Under the pieces are notes generated by a model. That model was not told where the DNA came from, did not search any database, and worked only from the letters and a program-made list of their open reading frames with translations. A stretch of DNA of 64,000 nt, taken from assembly GCA_046350895.1 (NCBI GenBank), contig JAXLZL010000004.1, forward strand, positions 19,841 through 83,840, read 5' to 3'. This document shows positions 43,313 to 52,405 of this stretch, one piece after another. Numbering within the stretch: position 1 is the stretch's first letter; each line of letters starts with the position of its first letter. Made by a program: the position numbers and the translations under genes. This DNA comes from HK-STAS-PATE-2 sp046350895. Its GTDB lineage: Bacteria > Patescibacteriota > Patescibacteriia > 2-12-FULL-60-25.

Positions 43313-44230
43313 TTAGAGATGTGAAGGATGGCTTTGCAAATAACGAATGATGTCAATAGCGGCACGCGAGCCATCGCCAACGGCAACGGCGACCTGCTTG
43401 ACCGGCGTGCTTGTCACGTCGCCCGCCGACCAAATGCCATCAACATTCGTCCTGCCAACCGCGTCAACGAGAATCTCTCCTTGCGGATTCTTGCCGACGA
43501 TGGACGCCATGCCTGACTGCGGCATGAGACCGACCTCAATAAACGCATCACGCACCGTTAACGACATTTCTTTGCCGTACTGCTCGTAGGCAATAGCCTC
43601 GAGAACCTTCTCGCCTTCAAACCTTACCGTAGCCGCGTTGGTCAGCACCTGGATTTTTGGATGCTGTTCGCAACGCGACTTCATTACGGCATCACCCGAG
43701 AGCTCGGGGTTGATGGTGAGGATGGTGACCTTGTCAGCATATTGCGCCAACAAAAGCGCAGCATCCATGGCAGAGTTACCGCCACCAATGACAGCCACCT
43801 CACGGCCGGCCGTAAGGGGCGCCTCACAGGTCGCGCAATAGGTCACGCCATTGCCATAAAGCCGTTCTTCGCCGGGCACATGCAGCTTGCGGTGCTCTGC
43901 GCCCGTCGCGATGAGGACGGTTACTGTTTGATACGTGCGTACGGCGGTCTTTATTTCAAATCCGCCCGGGATCTTCTTGATGTCGAGCACCGGCTCTTGT
44001 TCAAAAAGATCCATGGCTTTGCGGTAGTCTTCGAGATGTTTTTGAAAAAGCTCGACGAGCTGAATGCCATTAACGCGGTGGATACCGAGATAATTTTCAA
44101 CATCGTTCGACCAAATGACTTGGCCGCCTAGCTGGCCGGCAAACATCGCAAACGACAGCTTTTGGCGCGCAAAGTACACAGCGGCAGCCATACCGGCAGG
44201 CCCGCCACCAACAATAACGACATCGTACAT
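43313..44230 (-). CDS. Thioredoxin-reductase-like flavoprotein
   Basis: 305 residues. FAD site DVVIVGGGPAGMAAAVYFAR, redox-active CATC in GVTYCATCEAPL, NADPH site VAVIGGGNSAMDAALLL, and C-terminal FAD block GIWSAGDVTSTPVKQV. This is the low-molecular-weight TrxR layout; the first FAD-domain region (FAGQLGGQVIWSNDVENYLG) is typical too. Likely reduces thioredoxin or a DsbA/glutaredoxin-like protein; ferredoxin-dependent forms cannot be excluded from sequence. Co-directional with the two DsbA-like genes, which suggests a redox unit. Confidence 0.9.
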   Translation of the reverse strand: MYDVVIVGGGPAGMAAAVYFARQKLSFAMFAGQLGGQVIWSNDVENYLGIHRVNGIQLVELFQKHLEDYRKAMDLFEQEPVLDIKKIPGGFEIKTAVRTYQTVTVLIATGAEHRKLHVPGEERLYGNGVTYCATCEAPLTAGREVAVIGGGNSAMDAALLLAQYADKVTILTINPELSGDAVMKSRCEQHPKIQVLTNAATVRFEGEKVLEAIAYEQYGKEMSLTVRDAFIEVGLMPQSGMASIVGKNPQGEILVDAVGRTNVDGIWSAGDVTSTPVKQVAVAVGDGSRAAIDIIRYLQSHPSHL

Positions 44231-44242
44231 GCCGTTATTCTA

Positions 44243-44986
44243 TCACACTTTTTCTTTTTTTGCGGTGACAAAATACAAACCAGCAACAAACATCGGGATA
44301 GCTAACCACTGAGTGGGCGTGAGATAAAAATACGTTTTGTCGGCAATGCGATAAAAATCCAAACCAAAACGCGAGAGCCCTTCGATGGCCATATAACAGC
44401 CGAGCCAAAAGCCCGGTTGGCGTTGTTTGCGGTTCAACCACAAAAACCAAAGGCCAGTGGCTAAGCCAATGAGCGAGAGATAGAGGCCATGGTCATGGCG
44501 TACTTCACCGTTCGGATATTTCACACCCAAGAAAAAATGCGTGAGCGTGCCCGGATGGTCATGGATCAAAAAACAACCGAGGCGGCCGACGCCGCAACCC
44601 CATGGCAAGCCCCAAATCATGGTGTCGGCATAGGCGATCCAATTGAGTTTGTGGCGGCGTAAATACCACAATGCGATTACCGCCGCACCCAATAACCCGC
44701 CCACCATCGAAAAACCGGCGATGCGCGGGTCAAACATTTTTAACGGCGCAGCTGCAAAGGTGCCATCATCATAAAACAGCACATGCATCAGGCGTGCACC
44801 GATAAAAGAGGCGGCAAAAATCCACACCGAGAGATCGAGGATTTTATCAGCATCCAGTCCCCTGCTCTTGGCACGGCGATAAGCCACGTAGGTGCCGATC
44901 AAATAGCCAAGCGCGACAAGCAAGCCCCAAGTATAAATCGTGACCGGACCAAGAGAAAAAGAAACAATGCCAAAATATGGGATCAT
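44243..44986 (-). CDS. lgt: Prolipoprotein diacylglyceryl transferase
   Basis: 247 residues, about seven helices. Family blocks: YTWGLLVALGYLIGTYVA, ARLMHVLFYD (family GARLYYV region), GGLLGAAVIALWYLRRH, and the signature around GCGVGRLGCFLIHDHPG (RIGCFLNGE-like). Transfers diacylglycerol from phosphatidylglycerol to the lipobox cysteine. Its ATG overlaps the stop of the upstream gene by four bases. No lspA in the window. Confidence 0.92.
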   Translation of the reverse strand: MIPYFGIVSFSLGPVTIYTWGLLVALGYLIGTYVAYRRAKSRGLDADKILDLSVWIFAASFIGARLMHVLFYDDGTFAAAPLKMFDPRIAGFSMVGGLLGAAVIALWYLRRHKLNWIAYADTMIWGLPWGCGVGRLGCFLIHDHPGTLTHFFLGVKYPNGEVRHDHGLYLSLIGLATGLWFLWLNRKQRQPGFWLGCYMAIEGLSRFGLDFYRIADKTYFYLTPTQWLAIPMFVAGLYFVTAKKEKV

Positions 44987-45459
44987 AATGCCTTAAACAT
45001 TTTCAAAGCGCGTTCATACGCCTGCAACGCCTCTTTGCCATCACCCATACGCAGCTGAAACGTCGCATCATGCACGAGCTGGTTGCGGATGCGATGCGCC
45101 GGCCAAACACGACGGATGTCTGGGTATTTGAATTCGGCCATCTTCATGCGCTCGCCCATGGTCTCGCCCGGGATCAATAATTGGCGCATGACATTGTCGA
45201 CGAGCTTGTCGGCTTCGATGACGGCAAGCTTCATGCCCATGAGCCCCATGCCCGAGGTCTTTTGGATCTCGGCCCAGGTCTCACGGATTTTTTTGCGGTC
45301 CAAGCCGTCATCGCCTGTACCCGGCTTCAACTTGAGATAAGCCAAGACGAGCAAAAAAACGACGGCCAGTACCGCGATGAATCCGATCCACGAAAAATCA
45401 CCGCCGACGGCCGCCGCCTGGTTTGAACTGTTAAGCGCAACAACTTGAAGGAGCCACAT
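44983..45459 (-). CDS. Hypothetical protein with one membrane helix
   Basis: 158 residues: one N-terminal helix (SWIGFIAVLAVVFLLVLAYL), then a soluble helical domain (KKIRETWAEIQKTSGMGLMG ... HRIRNQLVHD ... ALQAYERALKMF). The HxxRNxxVHD segment resembles that of HEPN-type helical domains, but I would not assign the family from this alone. Overlaps lgt by four bases and follows gatA by nine, so it is in the gatC-gatA-lgt run. Confidence 0.7.
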   Translation of the reverse strand: MWLLQVVALNSSNQAAAVGGDFSWIGFIAVLAVVFLLVLAYLKLKPGTGDDGLDRKKIRETWAEIQKTSGMGLMGMKLAVIEADKLVDNVMRQLLIPGETMGERMKMAEFKYPDIRRVWPAHRIRNQLVHDATFQLRMGDGKEALQAYERALKMFKAL

Positions 45460-45468
45460 ATGTCCGCA

Positions 45469-46887
45469 TTATGGCGCGGATTCGAAGGCGGACGCAATAG
45501 AGAGCAGCTGGTCGTCTTTGAACATGCCGCCGATGAACTGCAAGCCGACAGGTAAGCCATCAGTTTTGCCACATGGCACCGAAACCGCCGGGATGCCGGC
45601 GACGTTTACGCCAACCGTATAAACATCTTCGAGGTACATCGCGAGCGGATCATTGAGTTTCTCACCGATTTTAAAGGCCGGTGACGGCGTCGTTGGCGTG
45701 ACAATCACATCAACACTCTCAAACGCTTTGCGATAAGCGCGCTTGATAAGCGTTTGTACTTTGCGAGCCTTTCTGTAATACGCATCATAGTAACCCTTTG
45801 AAAGCGCGTAGGTACCGAGCATAACGCGTCGGCGTACTTCTTCACCGAGACCCTGTAGACGCGATTGGCCATAAGTCTCAATCAATGGCAGGCCTGGTAC
45901 GCGCTGACCAAAGCGAATGCCGTCGAAACGCGAAATATTCGCCGACACTTCACAAGGCATGAGCACATAATACACAGCTAGCGCTTCGTCCATATAAGGC
46001 AAATCGATCTCAACCAACTCAGCGCCAAGTACTTTGAGCTTCTCGAGCGCGGCGCCGCATTCTTGGCGCACGCCCGGCGTCATGCCTTCACCCCAGGCCT
46101 GCTTTGGCACGCCGATGCGCACGCCTTTGAGGTCGGTGCGTTTTTCAAAATGAAATGCCGGCGTATTGACCGTCGTTTGGTCATGCGAGTCTTCTCCGCG
46201 GATCACCTGATACAACATCGCCGCGTCTTCGACCGTTTTGGTCATCGGGCCGATTTGGTCGAGTGACGAAGCCATGGCCATAAGGCCATAACGCGAGACC
46301 GTGCCATAACTCGGCTTCAAACCGACGATGCCGGTAAAAGCGGCCGGTTGACGGATGGAGCCACCCGTATCTGAACCGAGTGCCGCAACGCAAAGATCGC
46401 CGGCTACGGCAGCGGCACTGCCACCCGATGAACCGCCAGGCACGCGTTCAAGGTCGACCGGATTGCGCGTAATGCCATAAGCAGAACGCTCGGTTGAACC
46501 GCCCATGGCAAACTCGTCCATGTTCACGCGGCCGACAAAAACAGCACCGGCCGCTTTGAGTTTTTGCGTGACCGTGGCGTCATAAGGCGCCGTATAACCG
46601 TCCAAAATTTTTGAACCGCCCGTCGCATGTTCGCCTTCAATCAAGATATTGTCTTTGATGGCAAGCGGGATGCCATCAATCTCAGAAAGCGCTGCGCCAT
46701 TGGCGCGGCGTTCATCAGAAGCCTTGGCCTGTTCTAGGGCATGTGCTTCAAACACTTCGAGATAGGCATGAATGGCGCCGTCTTTTTCGCGGATGCGATC
46801 AAGATAGGACTGCGTCAAAGCAACCGACGTCACGGATTTGTTGGCAAGCGCTTCAGAGGCCTGCTTCAGGGTCATGTATTCGTACAT
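45469..46887 (-). CDS. gatA: Glutamyl-tRNA(Gln) amidotransferase subunit A
   Basis: Amidase subunit that releases ammonia for transamidation of Glu-tRNA(Gln)/Asp-tRNA(Asn). 472 residues. Ser-cisSer-Lys triad: Lys in IPLAIKDNILIEG, cis-Ser in GSDTGGSIRQPAAF, nucleophile in VPGGSSGGSAAAVA. Other family blocks: VNMDEFAMGGSTERSAYG, VGLKPSYGTVSRYGL. Start at 46887 (MYEYMTLKQ) or 46875. gatC is 18 bases upstream; gatB is not in the window. Confidence 0.96.
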   Translation of the reverse strand: MYEYMTLKQASEALANKSVTSVALTQSYLDRIREKDGAIHAYLEVFEAHALEQAKASDERRANGAALSEIDGIPLAIKDNILIEGEHATGGSKILDGYTAPYDATVTQKLKAAGAVFVGRVNMDEFAMGGSTERSAYGITRNPVDLERVPGGSSGGSAAAVAGDLCVAALGSDTGGSIRQPAAFTGIVGLKPSYGTVSRYGLMAMASSLDQIGPMTKTVEDAAMLYQVIRGEDSHDQTTVNTPAFHFEKRTDLKGVRIGVPKQAWGEGMTPGVRQECGAALEKLKVLGAELVEIDLPYMDEALAVYYVLMPCEVSANISRFDGIRFGQRVPGLPLIETYGQSRLQGLGEEVRRRVMLGTYALSKGYYDAYYRKARKVQTLIKRAYRKAFESVDVIVTPTTPSPAFKIGEKLNDPLAMYLEDVYTVGVNVAGIPAVSVPCGKTDGLPVGLQFIGGMFKDDQLLSIASAFESAP

Positions 46888-46905
46888 AATCGTCAGTGTT
46901 GTTTT

Positions 46906-47208
46906 TTAGGATTTTGGTTTTTCAAAAACGGCCGGCGCGCGCAATAAGCCGTCCTTCTTGTCAGGAAAGTTGGCAACAATGCCGTCATGGGTCTCTTGGG
47001 TGGCAGGGATAGCCTCATCGACGCGCAGCGCACGGACTTCGTCCGCCTCTTCAGTCTCAGGGACGACGTCGGTATTCACCTCAGAAAGACGTCCGACATA
47101 ATTCAATATCGGGTCAATGGTCTGCTCCATGCGGACCATTTCTTCTTCGGTAAGTGCCAAACGGGACAATTCTGCCAAGCGTTCAATGTCGGTGCGGGTG
47201 AGGGCCAT
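46906..47208 (-). CDS. gatC: Glutamyl-tRNA(Gln) amidotransferase subunit C
   Basis: About 100 residues from ATG 47208 (MALTRTDIERLAELSRLALT). Small clamp stabilising GatA-GatB; the N-terminal LAELSRLALTEEE, ILNYVGRLSEVNTD and the C-terminal DGLLRAPAVFE are family features. Directly upstream of gatA. Diverges from the secreted-protein gene at 47276. No SD. Confidence 0.93.
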   Translation of the reverse strand: MALTRTDIERLAELSRLALTEEEMVRMEQTIDPILNYVGRLSEVNTDVVPETEEADEVRALRVDEAIPATQETHDGIVANFPDKKDGLLRAPAVFEKPKS

Positions 47209-47275
47209 ATGGGCGCAGAATGCCACGTAAATCCCCATTGTTCAAGGTAGGAGGGCGTGTTAGCCTTAGGGCCGT

Positions 47276-48391
47276 ATGAAACCCTCTTTTTTCAAGTCCG
47301 GCGTCGCCGCCATGACGGCTGCATCACTGCTTTTGCCGTCGGCCTCTTTTGCCCTTACGCCAAGCCAATGGTTTAACCAATTGGTACGCGCCCCTCAGAC
47401 CGAATCCGCCATTGCCGCCGATGCCACCATCGACATCAATGTCGCTGAACGCTTTTATGCCAAGAGCCGCAAGGGCTCGACTGGCTCGGTCAATGTCTCA
47501 ATGGCGCTGCGTACCCCGCAGGCAACCGCCGGCATGCAGACATCTGAAGGCCTGATCTCGCTGAACAAGTTCAAAATGGAGGGTACCGACCTCGGCCTGC
47601 CATTCACCATTAACGAGCCTATCGCTTTTGAATGGAAGCAAACCTCCGACATGGTCTTTGTCCGTGTCACCAAGGTACCCGCATCATTATTGGACTATGC
47701 CAAAGAATTAAGCTCAATCGACTACTCTGGCCTCATTGGCAAATGGATCGGATTCCCCTTCAGCCAAAAGTCTTTGCTTGAGGATGCAGGCATTACCGGC
47801 AGCGACACCGCCAGTGACGCCATCAATAAAGGCCCTCTCGCCAAAACCCAGCTCGTCATTGGCGTCCGCAAAGAAAAAACCTTCAAAAACGCTGCCGGTG
47901 AAGAAATCATCCGCGTGACGGGCCGCTTAAATCCTGCGATCGCTACCATCCTCTACCAAGAACAGGTCAAACAAATCAAAAAAGATTGGCCGGCTGGCAC
48001 CTATCGCACCGAACGCTTAAAAGACGCCTATAAAGAATATCTCAAATCATTGGCAGCTTTGCGCGGCATCTATCTCGCCGCCAATATCAATACGGTGACG
48101 AAGAAATTTGAACGCATCGAATTCAGCGCCAAGGTGACCGAACCAAAAGAAGAATGCACCTGGAACAGCACCTATACCAAAGAAACGTGCAAAGCTGTTG
48201 GCTCCCACTCCCTGACCACGGTTAAAGGCGGTATCAATCTCAGCACCTGGTGCCCCAGTGGCAGCACCCGCTGAGTACATGACGGTCAAAGATGTTGAGG
48301 CTTACTTGAAGCCCAGGTACCACCTGAGCCAGCCACCATCCTAGAAGATGCCAGCACAACGGACATGACCGAAATGCCCACCGCGCCATAA
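47276..48391 (+). CDS. Secreted protein, unknown (3' frameshifts)
   Basis: Signal peptide MKPSFFKSGVAAMTAASLLL with an AFA-type cleavage context, then about 300 residues of a beta-rich domain (GSVNVSMALRTPQATAGMQT, EPIAFEWKQTSDMVFVRVTK). The first frame stops at 48274, but in the next frame APGAPVAAPAEYMTVKDVEA and, after a second change at a C run near 48314, QVPPEPATILEDASTTDM continue to a TAA at 48391 just before a terminator. With both corrections the product has 371 residues and an acidic, Pro/Ala-rich tail. No family recognised; probably a surface or periplasm-like component. Confidence 0.7.
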
Positions 48392-48404
48392 CCATCCTTA
48401 CACG

Positions 48405-48435
48405 AAAACCCCTTCACAAAACGTGAAGGGGTTTT
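48405..48435 (+). terminator. Intrinsic terminator
   Basis: Thirteen-base stem AAAACCCCTTCAC / GTGAAGGGGTTTT with a five-base loop, ending the secreted-protein gene. Confidence 0.9.
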
Positions 48436-48457
48436 ATGGTCTTAGCCGGGGTTAGCC

Positions 48458-49013
48458 ATGTCCTTTCATCCGCGCCCTGAATGCCTGATTCGTTTTATCG
48501 GCACCATCGACCTTACCGAACTGCGTTGCCATGATCCGTCTTTTTGAAGACGAAGGCGATCGCATCGCCCTTTCACCCGGATCCACCAACAACCACCAAA
48601 CATGGCCCGGCGGATACGCCGACCACATGCTCGGCATGCTCGAACTCGCCGAGATGCTCTACGCCACGTCAAAGACGCCTCTGCCCTTCGGTTTCGGCGA
48701 TGCCGTGCTCGTCATCCTGCTTCACGACATCGAAAAGCCGTGGAAGTACGTCGACAATCCTGACGGCACCCGTCGCGTGTTTGAGGGCGAAGAAGACATC
48801 AAGTCATTCTTGCATGAAATCGTGGAATCCTTATCACTTTAAGTTAAGCGACGCGCATCTCAATGCGCTCAAATATGCTCCAACAGTGGCGGCAAAGACT
48901 ACCGGGCTGGCAAGCGTGTCATGAACGAGCTTGCCGCCTTCTTGCATGTCTGTGACGTCTGGAGTGCGCGCATCGAGTACGACCGGCGCATCTTGCCGCC
49001 GCTCGAGGACTAA
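48458..49013 (+). CDS. HD-domain phosphohydrolase-like protein (frameshifted)
   Basis: The best frame, from Met 48531, reads MIRLFEDEGDRIALSP, NNHQTWPGGYADHMLGMLEL and LVILLHDIEKPWKYVDN: His, His and the His-Asp pair fit an HD metal site. After an indel near 48825 it continues as HFKLSDAHLNALKYA and, after another near 48878, YRAGKRVMNELAAFLHVCDV and WSARIEYD, ending at TAA 49011-49013. An upstream frame from ATG 48458 (MSFHPRPECLIRFIGTIDLT) is probably its N-terminus. Around 185 residues. Probably a nucleotide or small-molecule phosphohydrolase; substrate unknown. It converges on ligA with a four-base overlap. Confidence 0.6.
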
Positions 49014-51074
49014 CGCGAGAACGCGCCGCAAAAACGCCTGTTCATCGCTACACAGGAACACCCAGTTTCTGTGCTTAATTTGAACTCGGCTTTATCACCC
49101 GCCACCACGAAGCTCGTGTTTTTGGATACCGATTCTGAAACATCGCCGCCAAGTTCACGTATCAATGCCTTGGCTTCATCGCGCGACATGGTCTCAAGCG
49201 TGCCCGTGAGCACCCAGGTCGTGCCTTCAAGCTTGCCGCCGGCTGCGCGCGGTTTTTCATAATGGATCTTCATCGCCTGGTGCGCCGCCTGAAGCGCGAG
49301 CCGCATCTTGTTTGTCGGCAAAATATTCGCGAATGGCCTTGGCAACAACTTCGCCAATGCCTTCGACGTTTTGCAATTCTTCTTCGCTCGCCTCGGCAAA
49401 CTCCTCGTATTTCGGAAATGCTTTTGCCAAATCACGTGCCGTCTCTTCGCCGACATGGCGGATGCCAAGCGCGTACAAGAAACGCGGGTAAGCGATCACT
49501 CGTTTGGTTTGATTTCATCAAACAGCTTTGCGCGGATTTTTCAGCAAAACCCCCGAGCGACAAGAAGTCACCTGGGTCAAATCAAAGAGATCGGCCGGTT
49601 CATGCACGAGCCCGGTTTGCACGAGTTGTTCGACAATCTTGTCACCAAGGCCATTGATGTCGGCCGACATGCGGCCGGACATATGCAAAATGCGCGCCAA
49701 TTTTTGGGCAAAACAGTTTTTATTGGTACACATCGTCGCGATTTCACCGATACGCATGACTTTTGAAATCCCGCAAATCGGACACTTCTCTGGCATCTTA
49801 AACTTCTTCTCTCTTTTGCCCGTGCAACTCGGTTAACGCCTTGATGACTTTGGAATGATGTCGCCGGCTTTTTCAATAATGACCGTATCGCCAATGCGCA
49901 CATCTAAACGGTCGATCTCATCTTGATTATGCAAAGAGGCACGCGAAACGGTTGTGCCGGCGACAAGCACCGGATCCATGATGGCCACCGGCGTCAATGC
50001 GCCCGTGCGACCAACCGAAACCTCAATCTCGCGTACCACGGTCGTCACCTGCTCGGCGGGGAACTTCCATGCAATGCAGGCGCGGGCCGTTTTACCGACC
50101 ACGCCGAGCGATTCAAAGAGCGCGTCATCATTCACGTTCACGACAATGCCATCAATCCAATAAGGCAACTTCTCGCGCTTTTTACCAATCTCCGCAAAGA
50201 GTTTTTCAACCTCATCAAGGTTTTTGCAATAACGGTTGGCCGGATTTTGCGGGAAGCCCAAAAGCGTCAGCGCTTCATGCGCCTGTTCATGGGTCGTCAA
50301 TCCGATATCGCTGATCAGCGCATAGCCAAAAAACGACAGCTTGCGTTCAGCGACGATAGAAGGGTCGAGCTGGCGAATGGTGCCCGCCGCCGTATTGCGC
50401 GGATTCGCATAGAGAGGCTCTCCCCTCTTTTCTTGGAGCTTATTGATGAGTTCGAGCTGCTTGCGCGTTAAATAGATCTCGCCGCGAATCTCAACACGGC
50501 CTTTTGGCTTCTCAAAAAACAAACGTACGCGTTTTTCATCTAGCTTGCCGTGGTGTTTTTTTAAAAAAGCAACAACCTCTTTTTCTTCTGGCGTGCGCAA
50601 AACCAACGGCACCGCTTCAACGGTGCGCACATTGTGCGTCACGTCTTCGCCGACTTGGCCATCGCCGCGCGTCGATGCTTCAACCAGCTCTCCATCTTGG
50701 TAAACAATCGAGATCGCCAAACCGTCGAGTTTAAGTTCGGCAAAAAAATCAAAAGATGCCGATGACAGTTTTTGGATGCGTGCAAGCCAAGCATCAGCTT
50801 CTTCACGCGAGAAGACATCTTCAATCGAGCGCATCGGTACTTCATGGCGCACCTTTTTGAAGCCCTCCATGGCGGCACCCGCCACACGCTGGGTCGGCGA
50901 GTCTTTCGTGATGAGGTCGGGATATGCCTGCTCAAGGGTATAAAGTTCATGCTTCAAGGCATCCAAAGCGCCCTCACTGATGCTGAGGTTGTCCAAGACA
51001 TGTTGTTCGTAGCGGTAGCGGTTAATGGCCTCGCGCAACTTCTCAATGCGCACCTTGGCATCCTGCTTGTTCAT
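49010..51074 (-). CDS. ligA: NAD-dependent DNA ligase LigA (multiple frameshifts)
   Basis: Seals nicks using NAD. Pieces in order: domain Ia and adenylation domain with catalytic Lys in FAELKLDGLA, RGDGQVGEDVTHN, VEIRGEI and GRTGALTPVAIMDPV (OB fold) up to KAGDIIPK; after a change near 49842, zinc finger CPICGISKVMRIGEIATMC with a further Cys, and helix-hairpin-helix INGLGDKIVEQLV; after one near 49545, FLYALGIRHVGEETARDLAK and EGIGEVVAKAIREYF; after one near 49300, the BRCT domain TWVLTGTLETMSRDEAKALI and SKNTSFVVAGDKA. At least four single-base shifts. LigA is essential, and every domain is preserved at high similarity, so these are almost surely sequence errors. The 3' end (49010) is uncertain. 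Confidence 0.88.
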
Positions 51075-51086
51075 GCCGCTAGAATA

Positions 51087-51560
51087 TCAGCCCTGCAGAG
51101 CCTGGGCAAACCAGGCCAAGAGGCGTCCTTGGCTCAAAAAAGCCAATAAAACCCCGCCTAAAAGCATCGGAGCAAAAGCGATGCGCTGTGGCTTTTTGAT
51201 CAAGCCAGAAAACGCCAAAATGACGACCAAAGGCCCAATGACGACATAGGTAAAATACCAGGCTTCAAGGCTAGCCGTGACTCCGAGCCAGGCACCGGTA
51301 GCGGCGGTGAGCCACAAATCCGCAAAGCCCATCCAACGACCGGCCGAGAGATACCAAAGCCCGCCCGTCCAAGCAAACCAAAACGCGGCACCCATAAGAG
51401 CATCAACCACATGGCCGATAACGAATGCCCACAAAAGGGCAAAACCAAATATCAGCCAAAGCGGCTCGAGTGGCAACATCTTTTTCTTGCCATCAACAAA
51501 AGCCGCCCATCCCAAAAAGATGAGAAGGACGGCCCAAGGCACGAGTGCGGTGATTGGCAT
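51087..51560 (-). CDS. Prepilin peptidase, A24-like membrane aspartic protease
   Basis: 157 residues, five or six helices. First catalytic Asp in GWAAFVDGKKKMLP (family D-x-R-x-x-x-IP), second in WMGFADLWL (family GMGD), though here Gly-Phe-Ala-Asp replaces Gly-x-Gly-Asp. Pro-rich FAPMLLGG matches the family FGP. Lacks the N-terminal methylase domain of PilD. Its ATG overlaps the stop of the pilin gene (TAATG), so it very likely cleaves that pilin. Confidence 0.72.
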   Translation of the reverse strand: MPITALVPWAVLLIFLGWAAFVDGKKKMLPLEPLWLIFGFALLWAFVIGHVVDALMGAAFWFAWTGGLWYLSAGRWMGFADLWLTAATGAWLGVTASLEAWYFTYVVIGPLVVILAFSGLIKKPQRIAFAPMLLGGVLLAFLSQGRLLAWFAQALQG

Positions 51561-52018
51561 TAGCGTTCAGCGTCTTCTTTGTCGATGCCGGTGGCATGCG
51601 CATAATAGACGTTCGGATCACCGAGTTCGGTTTTGGTTTCGGTTTTGAAACGGATCGAGTAGCCATTGGCACCGCCGCGATAACGGTAGTATTCGCCGCT
51701 CTTTGGTGGCGTTGGCACGTTATTCAGGTAGACGGCGCCTTGTGGCGTTTGGCGGCCAATGAAGCCGTTGGCGGTCAGCATGTCGGCATTATTGCCGGCC
51801 TTGCCAAGATCGATGCCGCCAGAAAGCGGATACGCGGCCTTCTCGAGCCAGTACTGGCCGAGCGCCGCACGCATCGTGCCAACGTCAGATAAACGCTGCG
51901 CATCGCGGGCACTCGCGCGAGCGCTGTTAAGCGACAAGACGGCGAGCGTGGCAAACAAACCAAAGACCGCGATCACGATGATGGCCTCAAGGGCATTAAA
52001 AGCAGGTCGGTAACGCAT
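51560..52018 (-). CDS. Type IV pilin-like protein
   Basis: 152 residues from ATG 52018: MRYRPAFNALEAIIVIAVFG, with a basic leader, cleavage after Ala (A|FNALE) and the conserved Glu at +5, then a 20-residue hydrophobic helix and the usual DAQRLSDVGTMRAALGQYWL pseudopilin pattern. The globular part ends GSG-free with YYRYRGGANGYSIRFKTETK. Unusual leader: Ala rather than Gly before the cut. Part of the pilus run. Confidence 0.82.
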   Translation of the reverse strand: MRYRPAFNALEAIIVIAVFGLFATLAVLSLNSARASARDAQRLSDVGTMRAALGQYWLEKAAYPLSGGIDLGKAGNNADMLTANGFIGRQTPQGAVYLNNVPTPPKSGEYYRYRGGANGYSIRFKTETKTELGDPNVYYAHATGIDKEDAER

Positions 52019-52025
52019 GGCACGA

Positions 52026-52403
52026 TTATACCACAGCGAGCTGGCGCTCGACATGGTGAACGATATCGTCAATTGGATGTTGGTTTTTGACCAGGTACTG
52101 GTTGGCACCGAGGGCAAAGGCGCGGGCGACATCTTCGCGGTCACTCAAACGCGTCACCATGAAGACCGGAACGGTAAAAGTCTCGCTGTCATCACGGATC
52201 GCTTGCAAGACTTGAAAGCCGTCCATCGTTGGCAAACCGATATCGAGCAAAACAAGCTGGGGGCGTTTTTCTTTGACCTTGCGCAGGCCTTCTTCGCCAT
52301 TGGTTTCATGAAAGGTGCGGTAACCCAATGACTCCAAATGCGAAGCTACGATACCTGCATAAAAACGGTCGTCTTCAATGATCGCGATCAGCGGTTGCTC
52401 CAT
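52026..52403 (-). CDS. Response regulator receiver protein (CheY-like)
   Basis: 125 residues, single receiver domain from ATG 52403 (MEQPLIAIIEDDRFYAGIVA): acidic pair Glu-Asp-Asp, phospho-acceptor Asp in LVLLDIGLPTMDGFQVL, Thr in VFMVTRLSDRED and Lys in NQYLVKNQ. No output domain, so it acts by protein contact. Sits between the degenerate GspE-like gene and the pilin gene; probably controls pilus function. No histidine kinase in the window. Confidence 0.9.
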   Translation of the reverse strand: MEQPLIAIIEDDRFYAGIVASHLESLGYRTFHETNGEEGLRKVKEKRPQLVLLDIGLPTMDGFQVLQAIRDDSETFTVPVFMVTRLSDREDVARAFALGANQYLVKNQHPIDDIVHHVERQLAVV

Positions 52404-52405
52404 AG

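Noticed and set aside
44983..45459. HEPN-type toxin call for the gene beside lgt
   Set aside because: An HxxRNxxVHD stretch is suggestive, but the protein is membrane-anchored, lies in a housekeeping run and has no antitoxin partner.
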